From the NCBI RefSeq assembly GCF_000734895.2, contig NZ_CP011382.1, positions 372,001-436,000 on the forward strand: a stretch of DNA of 64,000 nt. The letters run 5' to 3'. Source of the stretch: Calothrix sp. 336/3. Lineage in GTDB: Bacteria > Cyanobacteriota > Cyanobacteriia > Cyanobacteriales > Nostocaceae. The notes below the pieces were generated by a model, which made no database searches, had not been told where the DNA came from, and saw only the letters and a list, made by a program, of their open reading frames with translations. Numbering within the stretch: position 1 is the first letter of the stretch; each line of letters opens with the position of its first letter. Positions 19,001 to 27,952 of this stretch are shown piece after piece. Both the position numbers and the translations under genes were made by a program.

Positions 19001-21698
19001 GGGTGAAACTGCCACTGCTTTAATTCAATCTCCCTACCCCGAAGGAGAATTATATTTTGCAGTCATCAAAGACAAACCCCTTTACCAAAAAGTCACAAAA
19101 GTCAAGGGAGGAGCGCCACAAATTCAATTTCAAATCACCCCAGAAATGCTACCAAATGCAGCAGTACAAGCTGTATTAGTACGTCAAGGTGTTCCTCTAA
19201 AACAAGTGGAACCCGGAACCGTGGATAAACTCGTAAAAATTGGTTTTGCACCCTTCAAAGTCAACCTGCAAGAGAAGTATTTAAACACCAAAATTACCCC
19301 TCTGCAACCATCCCTAGAACCCGGTGGAGAGGAAACCATCCAACTCGAATTGACAGATAAGCAAAATCAACCCACCAAAGGGCAATTAACCGTCATGGTA
19401 GTCAACGAAGCAGTACTGCAACTATCAGGTTATCGTCCCCCCGATTTAGTGAATACAGTATATGCAGAGCAACCCCTCTCGACAAGATTTGCCGATAATC
19501 GCCCCGATGTGGTAGTAGAGCAGAGCGCGATCGCCAAACCGAAGGGATGGGGTTACGGTGGTGGGTTATCCGATGCAGCTGCTAGTACCCGTATCCGCAA
19601 AGAGTTTCAAGCATTAGCCTACTATAACGGTTCCTTAGTCACCGATGATACCGGAAAAGCACAGGTGACATTTAAACTTCCCGATGACTTAACTACCTGG
19701 AGAGTCATGGTAGTTGCAACCGATGGCAATTTACGGTTTGGCAATGGTGACGCAAGTTTCCTCACAACTAAACCTGTACTAACTAATGCCATTCTTCCCC
19801 AATTTGCCCGCCCAGGAGATAGATTTCAAGGGGGATTATCGGTGACAAATAATAGTGGGAAATCTGGTAGTCTTTCTCTAAATGGCGAGTTTACAGGAAC
19901 AGTCAAATTTGCAGAGAAAAATTCCCTCACTACTAACCTCGAAACTGCTACCCGTGCCTACCGCTTCCCCATGGTAGCCGACAAAGTTGGCACTTCCGAA
20001 TTAAAATTTACCACCCAAGTTGATGGAACTTCTGTGGATGCTTTTGCTGTTCCCCTAGAAGTCAAACCCCTAGCAGTTACAGAAGCAGTCGTAGAAACTG
20101 GAGTCACTACCAAAACTACAAAAATTCCCCTAAATATTCAAAAGGAAAAAGTTAGTGATGATGGCTTAGAAATTCAAATTGCCAGTACTCTCATTCCCGA
20201 AATTACAGCCCCAGCTAAAGAAGTTTGGGAAGAAGAACTGCCCTTTGCTGAACCAGCAACCAGTCAATTAAAAATTGCCGCCAGTTTACAAACCATTGCC
20301 ACAACCTATAAACAAAACTTTGCCGAATTTCAACCTGAAAATAAAGCCAAACAAGCCTTAGAAAAGCTACAACAACTGCAACTTACAGATGGCGGTTTTG
20401 CCTCCTATCCAGGACAAGAAAAATCTGACCCCTGGGTGTCTGCCGACATTGCAGAAGCTCTCTCTCAGACAAATCAAGCATTTCCTCAGTTAGTTAAGCA
20501 ACCAACTATTTCCCGTCTTCAAGGATATCTCAACAATGTTGCAGCTAATCCTGGTAAATTCGTGAATTGTAAAGAATCAGGTTGTAAAAGTCAGCTACAG
20601 TTAAATGCTTTAATTGGCTTAGAAAAACTAGGAGAAAAAAGGAACAGTTTCCTGGCAGATATCTACAAACAAAAAGATACCTTCTCCATTGTCAATCAAA
20701 TTAAGTTAGCGCGATACCTCACCCTGTTCCCCGAATGGCAGGATGAAGCCAAAGCCTTAACTAATAAATTACAGCAGAACATCTCCGAAACAGGTAGAAG
20801 TGCCAGCATTAATTTACCCAGTAATTGGCGCTGGATGAACTCCCAAACTGCTGCCCAATCCCAAGCTTTACGCCTATTCATCTCCCAGAAAAGCAAACCA
20901 GAAACCCTAGACAAGATTCTCCAAAGTCTGTTAAATCTACGTCGTGATGGCACATGGCAAAGTAGTTATGATAATGCGGAAGCCTTAACCTCCTTAGCTG
21001 ACTATGCACAACTAGAAGCAACACCACCAAATTTCCTCGCAACCGTCAAATTAGCTGGTAAAAAACTGTTAGAAAATAAATTCGTCGGATATACTAACCC
21101 CAGCGCAGCAACCAAAGTTTCCCTAGAACAAATACCCCAGGGTAAGCATGATTTAGTCATGGAAAAATCGGGACAGGGTAAATTACACTACCTCGTTGCC
21201 TACCGTTACCGTCTCCCTGGCAATCAACCAGGAAGGTATCAAGGATTACGAGTATCTCGACAAATTCGAGAAGTCAACGGGGAGAAACCCTTGCAGGAAA
21301 TGGGCTTGTACGCTACTGATAAACCAACTCGCCTTAACGTCGGTCAAGTATTTGACATTGCCTTAGAGTTAATTACTGACCATCCCGTAGACCATGTATT
21401 AATTACAGACCCCCTAGCGGCAGGTTTAGAAGCCATAGACCAAAGTTTCCAAACTAGTACCTCCGCACTGCAATCCCCCACAGATAGCTGGGAATTAGGA
21501 TACAGAAATATTTACCGCGATCGCCTGGTTGCCTATGCAAACCACTTGGAACCGGGAGTTTATAGCCTCCACTACTTAGTACGTTCCGTCACACCGGGAA
21601 CCTTTACCCATCCCGGAGCAGAAGCACACCTGAAGTATGCACCGGAAGAGTTTGGACGTTCTGCGGAGTCTACCTTAGTTGTGGAGGAGAAAAGTTAG
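16002..21698 (+). CDS. Bacterial alpha-2-macroglobulin lipoprotein (thioester-less)
   Basis: A 1898-residue periplasmic protease-trap protein of the YfhM/YfaS type. A lipoprotein signal peptide ends in the lipobox LAGC with Cys20 as the lipidated residue. Many macroglobulin-like beta domains follow; the MG2-type segment SDRQLYQPGEKAWFTA lies near 640. The bait/A2M region lies about 1150-1290 with TWRVMVVATDG. An alpha-helical thioester-domain equivalent covers about 1390-1720, followed by the C-terminal receptor-like domain. The C-x-E-Q thioester motif is absent: at the expected place the sequence reads ELPFAEPATSQLK, and the few cysteines are elsewhere. It should therefore trap proteases non-covalently, if at all. 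It is divergent from pbpC, its usual genomic partner. Confidence 0.92.
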   Translation: MKTLVRILLIFTLFLGLAGCNLIGISSQQEQLATVAALPTPQLPAWIEQISPLGEATPLQQIRIRFREPLIPIESLDNPQQQNLLTKFVLEPPIKGQFRFLTPRMVGFQAEKALPKATRLKVTLKSGLADLKNHRLNQDLAWTFNTESIKISNLPGKNPVEDAENEPIDLKQKLQATANTELDISSLQQHLQLIPEGKKEGIKFNIELDKSDNSQDSTDPLEKFDPSQRNWIYNLTPQKDLEKSAKYRLVFAPGILPSYGNLPSDKEFSSKINTYSPLAFKQIKFYGLPDGAGAYGRFVNGSPQLEFNNGLVAESAIKSITINPKPQDISRLIQANDNEAIISLNPYGLEPNKTYTITIDGNLQDKFGQTLGKPVTVKYSTGDVAGDMWVPNGLNIFPSGKDLQLNISAVNLPEKKYQAAFKVVEPRDLVYSNSASPLLPQQSQWQSFPIPTKKNQLQQIAVSLKDKLPNSTGMLAYGVQAKINKYQEEGKELWREPTTYGLVQLTNLGVFSQWFPDSGLIRVHHLNDGSPVNGANVEIYQSKLEEKSTTTPLPCTSGKTDTNGLLQLKNSDLQGCFPNQASFSKSPQLLVIAKENQDWAFARTEEYSGSYGYGIYADWDEGKPLSRGVIFSDRQLYQPGEKAWFTAIATFFQNRTIQQDMNGEYQVNLVDANGKKTNLGKKTTNEFGTFSLELPIQKNQPLGYYTIQATGKNGREISGEFRIAEFKPPNFKVDLKLNQEFAYLDEKITAQTASNYLFGAPVSGGQAKYFVTREKVNFTPKNWEEFTFGRQWFYPEEAPNITSDVLQTTTQLDNTGNSNQIITVAKDLPYPMEYRVDVQVADVSNLSVASSQKFTALPSKNLIGLKNNFVADGGKEFPVEIIVTDAAGKPQENQRVRLELQEMKYSNVTQVLEGTRTQKNQIEYQTVATTEVNSKNSPQTVKFTPKTSGSYRIRANFSNTKDEITATDTQIWVTGDNSVNWTSDDKNLLEVKLNKKEYQPGETATALIQSPYPEGELYFAVIKDKPLYQKVTKVKGGAPQIQFQITPEMLPNAAVQAVLVRQGVPLKQVEPGTVDKLVKIGFAPFKVNLQEKYLNTKITPLQPSLEPGGEETIQLELTDKQNQPTKGQLTVMVVNEAVLQLSGYRPPDLVNTVYAEQPLSTRFADNRPDVVVEQSAIAKPKGWGYGGGLSDAAASTRIRKEFQALAYYNGSLVTDDTGKAQVTFKLPDDLTTWRVMVVATDGNLRFGNGDASFLTTKPVLTNAILPQFARPGDRFQGGLSVTNNSGKSGSLSLNGEFTGTVKFAEKNSLTTNLETATRAYRFPMVADKVGTSELKFTTQVDGTSVDAFAVPLEVKPLAVTEAVVETGVTTKTTKIPLNIQKEKVSDDGLEIQIASTLIPEITAPAKEVWEEELPFAEPATSQLKIAASLQTIATTYKQNFAEFQPENKAKQALEKLQQLQLTDGGFASYPGQEKSDPWVSADIAEALSQTNQAFPQLVKQPTISRLQGYLNNVAANPGKFVNCKESGCKSQLQLNALIGLEKLGEKRNSFLADIYKQKDTFSIVNQIKLARYLTLFPEWQDEAKALTNKLQQNISETGRSASINLPSNWRWMNSQTAAQSQALRLFISQKSKPETLDKILQSLLNLRRDGTWQSSYDNAEALTSLADYAQLEATPPNFLATVKLAGKKLLENKFVGYTNPSAATKVSLEQIPQGKHDLVMEKSGQGKLHYLVAYRYRLPGNQPGRYQGLRVSRQIREVNGEKPLQEMGLYATDKPTRLNVGQVFDIALELITDHPVDHVLITDPLAAGLEAIDQSFQTSTSALQSPTDSWELGYRNIYRDRLVAYANHLEPGVYSLHYLVRSVTPGTFTHPGAEAHLKYAPEEFGRSAESTLVVEEKS

Positions 21699-21718
21699 TA
21701 GTCTGTCAAATTTGAATT

Positions 21719-21771
21719 GGGAGACAAGGGAGACAAGGGAGACAAGGGGGACAAGGGGGAACAGGGGGGAG
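21719..21771. repeat. Tandem 9-bp repeat array (GGGAGACAA)
   Basis: Three exact copies of GGGAGACAA followed by GGGGGACAA, GGGGGAACA and a partial unit. It lies 20 bases after the alpha-2-macroglobulin stop. Short tandemly repeated sequences of this kind are typical of Nostoc-like genomes. A single related piece lies near 12808. Confidence 0.85.
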
Positions 21772-21820
21772 ATATCCCTCAAATTAACCTTGACAGTGTA
21801 CTAGTACTGCTACGCGGAAT

Positions 21821-21850
21821 GCTCCCTGTGGGAGAGCTACGCTAACGTAA
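21821..21850. repeat. Interspersed hairpin repeat (GCTCCC...GGGAGAGCTACGCTAACG)
   Basis: GCTCCC and GGGAG(AGC) pair around a short loop, followed by TACGCTAACGTAA. The same phrase occurs at 48180-48229, which marks an interspersed repeat family. The rest of the 21699-22075 spacer shows nothing else that I can assign. Confidence 0.65.
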
Positions 21851-22075
21851 CTACTTTGCTGCAAGTGTTTCAGACATTTGGAATGGGTGGTTTATTTCAG
21901 CCGCCCTGTAATAGTTAATTTCACTACACCAACAACACCAAAACCGCTTCTTTAACCCAAGCAGTACAATACAGTCATTCTACGTTTATGCGTCCGCTAT
22001 GGTTCAAACCCCTACGCAAGCAATCACCACTAAATTATGCGAACTCGACATCACACGCCAACTTTTGCTTATCAC

Positions 22076-23176
22076 CTATCCCCCAGTCATCCCTTGTAAT
22101 ACTTGACTAATCACCTCACTACTAACTGTATCCGTGACTGTCACTGCTCCTATCTGGGTGGGTAAGACAAATCGGACTTTTCCAGCTTTCACCTTCTTAT
22201 CTAACTGCAATGTGATCGCGATCGCGGTGATATCCAAACCCTGGGGTAACTTTGTTGGTAAACCTGCTTGAGTAATTAAAGCATCCTGCTTCACAGCTTC
22301 CGCTTCTGTCCACATTCCCAGGGCAACAGCTATTTTACCAGCCGCTACCATCCCGATCGCCACTGCTTCGCCATGATTCACCAGGGTGTAACCCGTCAAA
22401 CTTTCCACTGCATGACCAATAGTATGTCCGTAGTTGAGTATCGCCCGTAACCCGGCTTCCTTCTCATCCTGACTGACAACATCCGCCTTGGCTTGGCAAG
22501 ACCGAGTTAAAATTAAGTTAATTAACTCCGGGGAAATACTGTCCATCCTATCCAACCCCGAACTAGCTGCCATCTTGGCAAATAATTCCCCATCCCAAAT
22601 CACCCCATACTTAATCACCTCTGCCATCCCAGCTCGAAATTCCCGTACAGGGAGAGTTGACAATACTTCCGGGTCAATTAAAACTAAACGTGGTTGATGA
22701 AACGCACCAATTAAATTTTTGCCTTGGGGATGGTTTACCCCCGTTTTTCCACCAATTGAGGCATCCACCATTGCCAAGAGAGTAGTGGGCACTTGGACAA
22801 AATTGATACCACGCAACCAAGTCGCCGCCGCAAACCCAGTCATGTCACCAATGACACCACCACCCAAGGCTACCATGGTGGCAGAACGTTCCAGGCGATT
22901 TTCTAGGGCAGTATTATAGATTTGCTGAATAGATTCCAGGGTTTTGTAATTTTCGCCATCGGGGAGTAGACACTCAGAAACATCAAAACCTGCACTTTCG
23001 AGAGAGGCGATCGCCCTTGCACCATACAAAGGGAAAACCGTGGAATTAGAAACCAGTAATATATTCTTACCGAGTTTCAACCCTGATAAATACTCACCTA
23101 ATTTATCCAAACCATGGGATGCAATCACAATCTCGTATGCATCCTGGGGTAAATTCACGGGAATCACAGCAGCCAT
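22076..23176 (-). CDS. aroB: 3-dehydroquinate synthase
   Basis: A 366-residue AroB that converts DAHP to 3-dehydroquinate, the second step of the shikimate pathway to aromatic amino acids, plastoquinone and tocopherol. The NAD-binding GGGVIGD lies at 105-111, the substrate loop [19 protein letters not shown] at 131-149, metal-ligand Glu in MAEVIKYG at 184-191, and the metal-binding His motif NYGHTIGHA near 248. Length and motifs are those of the standard bacterial enzyme. It is a single minus-strand gene, 96 bases from the divergent PaaK-like gene. Confidence 0.97.
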   Translation of the reverse strand: MAAVIPVNLPQDAYEIVIASHGLDKLGEYLSGLKLGKNILLVSNSTVFPLYGARAIASLESAGFDVSECLLPDGENYKTLESIQQIYNTALENRLERSATMVALGGGVIGDMTGFAAATWLRGINFVQVPTTLLAMVDASIGGKTGVNHPQGKNLIGAFHQPRLVLIDPEVLSTLPVREFRAGMAEVIKYGVIWDGELFAKMAASSGLDRMDSISPELINLILTRSCQAKADVVSQDEKEAGLRAILNYGHTIGHAVESLTGYTLVNHGEAVAIGMVAAGKIAVALGMWTEAEAVKQDALITQAGLPTKLPQGLDITAIAITLQLDKKVKAGKVRFVLPTQIGAVTVTDTVSSEVISQVLQGMTGG

Positions 23177-23272
23177 AACTAATACTCTTCTCCTAGCGCC
23201 TGTGTATTCTACCGCAAAATTTGACCGGGAAATTTGCAGCTATATTGATGACATGAGTCGTGAGGCAGAAGT

Positions 23273-24748
23273 ATGGATGAGAGACTGAACCGTGCTACCC
23301 AAGCATTAACTAATTTCCTAGCTACACCCCTAGATACCCAACTCCAAACCCCTAGGGAACCTAACATCTTAAATCTATTTCAAGATGTGGCTGCAACAGT
23401 TCCTGCATACCAAGCTTTTCTCCAGGAACATGACATCAACCCTAGCTCCATCAAAACATTAGCTGATTTCCAGCAGCTACCCCCAATTACCAAGGAAAAT
23501 TATTTACAAAAATATCCCATATCTGCGTTATGTCGCCATGGCAAACTAGAAACCTGTGACATGATTGCAGTCTCCTCTGGTTCTACGGGAAAACCCACAT
23601 TTTGGGGGCGTTTTTTCAGCGATGAGTTACAAATTGCTACCCGTTTTGAGCAGATATTTCATGATAGTTTTGCTGCTGATACCCGTCGCACCTTGGCAGT
23701 CATTTGTTTTACCCTGGGGACTTGGGTAGGGGGAATGTACACGACAAATTGCTGTCGTTACCTTGCGTGGAAAGGTTATCCCCTCACCGTTGTTACTCCC
23801 GGTAATCACAAGGAAGAAATTTTTCGGGTAGTGGGGGAAATGGGTAAATTATTTGACCAAGTGGTTCTACTGGGATATCCCCCTTTCTTGAAAGATGTTA
23901 TTGATACGGGGATTGCCCGTGGTATTCCCTGGAAAGAATATCAAGTAAAATTAGTGATGGCAGGGGAGGTATTTAGTGAAGAATGGCGGAGTTTGGTGGG
24001 GGAAAGAATCGGTGCAGTCAATCCTTGTTATGATTCTGCGTCTTTGTATGGAACTGCGGATGCGGGGGTATTGGGAAATGAAACACCTTTGAGTATTTGT
24101 ATTCGCCGCTTTTTAGGGGAAAATCCAGAAGCTGCCAGGAAGCTATTTGGTGAATCTCGTTTACCTACCTTGGTACAGTATGACCCCCAGAGTCGTTTTT
24201 TTGAAGTTGTGGATAACACCTTATTATTTTCTGGTGATAACGGTATTCCTCTGATACGTTACAACATCCTAGATAGGGGGGGAATTATTGGTTATGGGGA
24301 GATGTTGGAGTTTTTAGCTGAGTATAATTTTCATCCTACCTCGGAATTAACCAATGTACGTCACTTACCCTTCGTCTATGTGTTTGGACGTTCTAATTTT
24401 ACAGTCTCCTATTTTGGCGCGAATATTTACCCGGAAAATGTCACCGTGGGGTTAGAGCAACCTGTGATTCAGGATTGGGTGACAGGAAAGTTCGTCTTAC
24501 AAGTTCTTGAAGATACAGATAAAAATAAGTTGCTGACGGTGGTGGTGGAGTTAGCTCCAGGGGTAGAAGCAGACTCAGGGAAGAAAGAGGCGATCGCCAC
24601 TGCAATTCTTACCCAATTACGACGCTTGAATAGTGAATTTGCTAACTATGTACCCCCAGAATACCAAACCCCCCAAGTCACTCTCAAACCTATGGGTGAT
24701 GTGGAATATTTTCCCTTGGGAGTGAAGCACCGATACACCCGTAAGTAA
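23273..24748 (+). CDS. PaaK/CapK-like adenylate-forming enzyme
   Basis: A 491-residue member of the phenylacetate-CoA ligase-like branch of the ANL superfamily. The P-loop-like ATP motif SSGSTGKPTFW lies near residues 102-112, a Tyr-rich region SLYGTADAG near 260, and the Asp-containing IRYNILDRGG near 330. The C-terminal swinging domain (about 390-491) is present. Such enzymes activate an aryl or acyl acid as an AMP ester for CoA transfer or other conjugation. It is not in a catabolic paa cluster; its neighbours are aroB and a membrane glycosyltransferase, so the substrate is unknown. ATG with GAAGT upstream gives only a modest ribosome site. Confidence 0.82.
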   Translation: MDERLNRATQALTNFLATPLDTQLQTPREPNILNLFQDVAATVPAYQAFLQEHDINPSSIKTLADFQQLPPITKENYLQKYPISALCRHGKLETCDMIAVSSGSTGKPTFWGRFFSDELQIATRFEQIFHDSFAADTRRTLAVICFTLGTWVGGMYTTNCCRYLAWKGYPLTVVTPGNHKEEIFRVVGEMGKLFDQVVLLGYPPFLKDVIDTGIARGIPWKEYQVKLVMAGEVFSEEWRSLVGERIGAVNPCYDSASLYGTADAGVLGNETPLSICIRRFLGENPEAARKLFGESRLPTLVQYDPQSRFFEVVDNTLLFSGDNGIPLIRYNILDRGGIIGYGEMLEFLAEYNFHPTSELTNVRHLPFVYVFGRSNFTVSYFGANIYPENVTVGLEQPVIQDWVTGKFVLQVLEDTDKNKLLTVVVELAPGVEADSGKKEAIATAILTQLRRLNSEFANYVPPEYQTPQVTLKPMGDVEYFPLGVKHRYTRK

Positions 24749-24762
24749 TTTTTCCCCAAATA

Positions 24763-26307
24763 CTAATTAGGGGGTAATACTTCAATTAACTTCGCTGTTT
24801 GTACATTTCCCAATACACGATGGGGTACTGCTGTCAAGCTCAAATCCTTGGGTATCCAAACATAGCTATGACTAGGTAATTGGGAGAGAGAATCAACTCG
24901 TTTGCCATGGTGGGGGGTATAAAAGTTGAGTAAAACGGCTGTTTTGCCACCTATAGGGAGAAAATGCACAGGGTGATTTTGCAGAATTGGGGCGATCGCC
25001 GGTTGTTGGATAAATGCTTTGACATCGGGATTATAGTCGTTGAAAAAGCCATTCACAGCAGCAACCGCTAAACCTAACCAAGTTGCTACCAACCAGCTAG
25101 CTATCCAAGATTGGTGGGAATATTTCTGCCATCTCAGCAAACATAACCAACTTCCACCCACAGCGATCGCCACCATCCCATACAGAGGAATTTGCCCATT
25201 CCCGATAATTACAGCAGCTATCCCAGCAAGGAATAAAATTACACCAAATATGCCAAAAATATAACTCAAACTGAGTTTAACTCGTTGTCTGAAGGTGGTA
25301 ATTTCTCCTAATCCTGCTAAACCCACAGCTGCGAGTAAAGCAATAAAGGGATAAACACAGAGACTATAGTGAGATAGACGTGTGGAGAATAAAGTTAATT
25401 CTGTAAATAAAGTCAGAGGAAAACCCACAATTAATAATTGATAGCGGGGTAGGGGATGACGCAGGAGTAAAATTAACCCCAAAACGGCAAATAAGCACCA
25501 AGGAAAAGATTTCAGGGGGAGATTCCAGAAGTAAAATTCCAAACCGTTATTACCGCGATCGCCAGAACCCAAGGTGACGACAAAATTTAGTAATGCACCT
25601 GTACTGCGAGCTTGATAACGTTGGGAACTCAACCATAACCACACCAGAGTGGGAATCAATCCCAAAAGATATCCCAGATACAATAGGGGATTATATAGGT
25701 GACGATGACGGTTATTTTCTGTAATTAAATAGGGGAATAATGCCACCGTGGGCAAAATAATCATAAAACTTCTGACGAGAAATCCTAAACCTAGACAGAA
25801 GCCAGCAATGAAACCATAAAAATAGTATTTCTGCGGTTCCCTTTCCCCTTGCAACAAACAAAAAATTGCCAAGAGAACTAACAGCATCATCGGCATATCT
25901 GGAGTCCCCAAACGGGCATATTGTACCCAAAGAAATTCCCCAGTTAAAATTGCCCCAGCTAACCAAGCTAAATACTCCCCATAAATAATTCTACCAATTT
26001 CATAAACCAGTAATAGACAACACATACCCGCAATCATTACCGGCAACCGCACAGTCATTTCATTCATTCCCAAAAGCTTGTATGATAAAGCCAACAGCCA
26101 GTAAAAGCCGGGAGTTTTATGGTGAGGTTCAGACCAAGGGTTAATCCAATCACCAGACTCTAACATCAAGCGCGATCGCCAAGCATAAAGTCCCTCATCA
26201 TGAGCCATTAAACTACTTTGCCCAGAACTTAAAAACAATAAAGGCAGTAATAAAAGTAACAAACTCAAATAATGTAATCTGCGTCCATTGAATCGTAATT
26301 TTGATAA
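24763..26307 (-). CDS. GT-C fold membrane glycosyltransferase (family 39/ArnT-like)
   Basis: About 514 residues from the ATG at 26307; a GTG 78 bases upstream would add a polar 26-residue leader. Eleven or so hydrophobic helices are visible. After the first helix, the large extracytoplasmic loop contains HDEGLYAWRSRLML, where the Asp-Glu pair matches the catalytic acidic residues of GT-39/ArnT proteins, followed by HHKTPGFYWL. A soluble C-terminal tail follows residue 420. Such enzymes transfer a sugar from a polyprenyl-phosphate carrier to lipid or protein at the outer face of the plasma membrane. The donor may be supplied by the DPM1-like transferase at 31459. Confidence 0.85.
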   Translation of the reverse strand, partial: LSKLRFNGRRLHYLSLLLLLLPLLFLSSGQSSLMAHDEGLYAWRSRLMLESGDWINPWSEPHHKTPGFYWLLALSYKLLGMNEMTVRLPVMIAGMCCLLLVYEIGRIIYGEYLAWLAGAILTGEFLWVQYARLGTPDMPMMLLVLLAIFCLLQGEREPQKYYFYGFIAGFCLGLGFLVRSFMIILPTVALFPYLITENNRHRHLYNPLLYLGYLLGLIPTLVWLWLSSQRYQARSTGALLNFVVTLGSGDRGNNGLEFYFWNLPLKSFPWCLFAVLGLILLLRHPLPRYQLLIVGFPLTLFTELTLFSTRLSHYSLCVYPFIALLAAVGLAGLGEITTFRQRVKLSLSYIFGIFGVILFLAGIAAVIIGNGQIPLYGMVAIAVGGSWLCLLRWQKYSHQSWIASWLVATWLGLAVAAVNGFFNDYNPDVKAFIQQPAIAPILQNHPVHFLPIGGKTAVLLNFYTPHHGKRVDSLSQLPSHSYVWIPKDLSLTAVPHRVLGNVQTAKLIEVLPPN

Positions 26308-26423
26308 CATTTCAGCAATCAGGGATGAATGTTGTTTGGTAGACTCGTTTATTTTCCCGTCTTTTTCTAAGATTATGTAAGGCACTATACATTTTGCCCT
26401 AACCTTTTCGGAATTGAAGTTTT

Positions 26424-27068
26424 ATGTTGCTGAGACCAAATCAACGCACTAAGCTAGATGACACAGATGACAAGTTATTTTATGTTTATCCTCGCTTTGT
26501 CACCCATGTAGACGAAGGGTTCATTCAACAGCTAACAGATTTATATCGCGATCGCCTCCAACCCCACACACGCATTTTCGATATGATGAGCAGTTGGGTA
26601 TCCCACCTTCCAGAAGAGCTACAATTTGACCATGTGGAAGGACATGGATTGAATGGAGAAGAACTCAGTCGCAATCCCCGATTAAATAACTATTTTGTCC
26701 AAAATCTCAACGATAATCCCAAACTACCCTGCAAAGATGGAGAATTTGACGCTGTTCTCAACTGCGTCTCTGTACAATACCTCCAATATCCCGAAGCCAT
26801 ATTTACCGAAATCCATCGCATTCTCAAACCTGGTGGAATTGCCATCATTAGCTTTTCTAATCGGATGTTCTTTCAAAAAGCTATCCAAGCATGGCGAGAA
26901 GGCTCCGAATCAACTCGCGTGGAATTAGTCAAGGGCTATTTTACCTCAGTTCCTGGCTTTACTCCTCCAGAAGTAATTATTCGCCAATCTAGCGCTCCTA
27001 ATTTCCTCCAGTGGCTAGGTGTGGCAAGCGGCGATCCATTTTATGCTGTGATAGCTTACCGAGATTAG
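26424..27068 (+). CDS. SAM-dependent methyltransferase (class I, type 11-like)
   Basis: A 214-residue putative methyltransferase. The post-II motif DAVLNCVSVQYL (near 110) and the motif III region EIHRILKPGGIAIISFSNR (near 132-150) are typical of small-molecule methyltransferases of the Methyltransf_11 kind. The N-terminal SAM glycine loop is atypical: DMMSSWVSHLPEEL replaces the usual GxGxG. It is divergent from the GT-C gene. The substrate cannot be told. Confidence 0.75.
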   Translation: MLLRPNQRTKLDDTDDKLFYVYPRFVTHVDEGFIQQLTDLYRDRLQPHTRIFDMMSSWVSHLPEELQFDHVEGHGLNGEELSRNPRLNNYFVQNLNDNPKLPCKDGEFDAVLNCVSVQYLQYPEAIFTEIHRILKPGGIAIISFSNRMFFQKAIQAWREGSESTRVELVKGYFTSVPGFTPPEVIIRQSSAPNFLQWLGVASGDPFYAVIAYRD

Positions 27069-27149
27069 CTCATCAAAGTCAGAGAAATGTAAATTTTCTC
27101 ACCATATCACTCATACACAGGTGATAATTGCCCAGTCAAGCAAAGTAGC

Positions 27150-27239
27150 GGTTATCAATGGAGTGAGATTCCATTTCGATTCCTCAAAAGCTTGTGGGAT
27201 GGGTATTTATCCTCCCTACAACCCTTCCATTGATAAACC
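27150..27239. repeat. Inverted repeat pair, 13-14 base arms, enclosing 63 bases
   Basis: GGTTATCAATGGA (27150-27162) is mirrored by TCCATTGATAAACC (27226-27239); the arms match apart from one inserted base. Inside, GGGAT and ATCC-TCCC can form a second small hairpin. It lies in the 299-base spacer between the methyltransferase and the lipoprotein gene. It could be a structured leader RNA of the lipoprotein gene or a small decayed mobile element. A 68-codon open frame runs through it, but a gene is unlikely there. Confidence 0.55.
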
Positions 27240-27367
27240 ACTATCAAGTTTTGTTTTGTACAACTTCATATCTCGGAAAAAGGTGAAGTATAAAAGAACA
27301 GGGTATATAGATATACATTCATCGTAAATCTAGATTCCCCTGATAAGAACCGATTTAGGAGCCTAAA

Positions 27368-27883
27368 ATGGATTTAAAACGCACACCCAAAATTTTAACT
27401 GCCCTCTTATTATCAGTGTTAATACTGACAACAGCTTGTTCAAGTGCGAAAGAACCCAGTCGTTTTGATCAAGCACAGAAAGATAGTAGTACCGCCAAAA
27501 GTGGACAAGCTGTATCTAAAAATGCTACCCAGGGTAGTGAATTTAACAAGTTCTTCCCCCAAGGCGGAAGTGGCTACAGTCGCGTTTTTACCCAAGAGAA
27601 GAAGGGTTTTGCAGAAGCCAAATTAAAGAAAGATGGTAAAGATGTGGCGATGCTGTCAATTTCTGATACCAAGAGTACACCTAGTGCGGCAGCGAAATTT
27701 ACGAAAAGTACCAAGGATATCGGTGGTTATCCCTCCATCGAAGTTGGTAACACCCAAACCGCAGTCTTGGTAAAAGAACGCTACCAAGTCAAAGTACTGT
27801 CTCGAACCCCCTCATTTAAAGCTAGCGATCGCGCAACTTGGATTCAGAAATTTAACCTTGATGGTTTAGCAAAACTCAAATAA
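27368..27883 (+). CDS. Small lipoprotein of unknown function
   Basis: A 171-residue secreted lipoprotein. The signal peptide (about residues 1-24) ends in a TTAC lipobox, so Cys24 or its neighbour is lipidated. The mature part has a Lys/Ser/Thr-rich linker followed by a domain of about 110 residues containing FFPQGGSGYSRVFTQEKKG and KFTKSTKDIGGYP. A good AGGAG ribosome site lies seven bases before the ATG. Proteins of this pattern are common in cyanobacteria, but I know no assigned function. The gene at 27953 follows on the same strand at 69 bases, so the two may be co-transcribed. Confidence 0.8.
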   Translation: MDLKRTPKILTALLLSVLILTTACSSAKEPSRFDQAQKDSSTAKSGQAVSKNATQGSEFNKFFPQGGSGYSRVFTQEKKGFAEAKLKKDGKDVAMLSISDTKSTPSAAAKFTKSTKDIGGYPSIEVGNTQTAVLVKERYQVKVLSRTPSFKASDRATWIQKFNLDGLAKLK

Positions 27884-27952
27884 TTCATCTCTCATAGCGA
27901 AAAGTCAACAAATCAATCACCCTTCAATAGACAAAATTCAGGAGCTAAATTT

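Noticed and set aside
21999-22106. A 35-codon frame starting MVQTPTQAIT, resembling the opening of Uma2-type nuclease proteins
   Set aside because: It overlaps the 3' end of aroB, is only 35 codons long, and the similarity covers about ten residues; too weak for a pseudogene call.
24749-24775. CCCC...GGGG complementary pieces between the converging PaaK-like and GT-C genes as a bidirectional terminator
   Set aside because: Only a four- to five-base stem with a long loop and a T-tract on the wrong side; too weak to list.
27121-27327. A 68-codon frame with GTG start in the spacer before the lipoprotein gene
   Set aside because: No ribosome site, no motif, and it runs through an inverted repeat; more likely non-coding.
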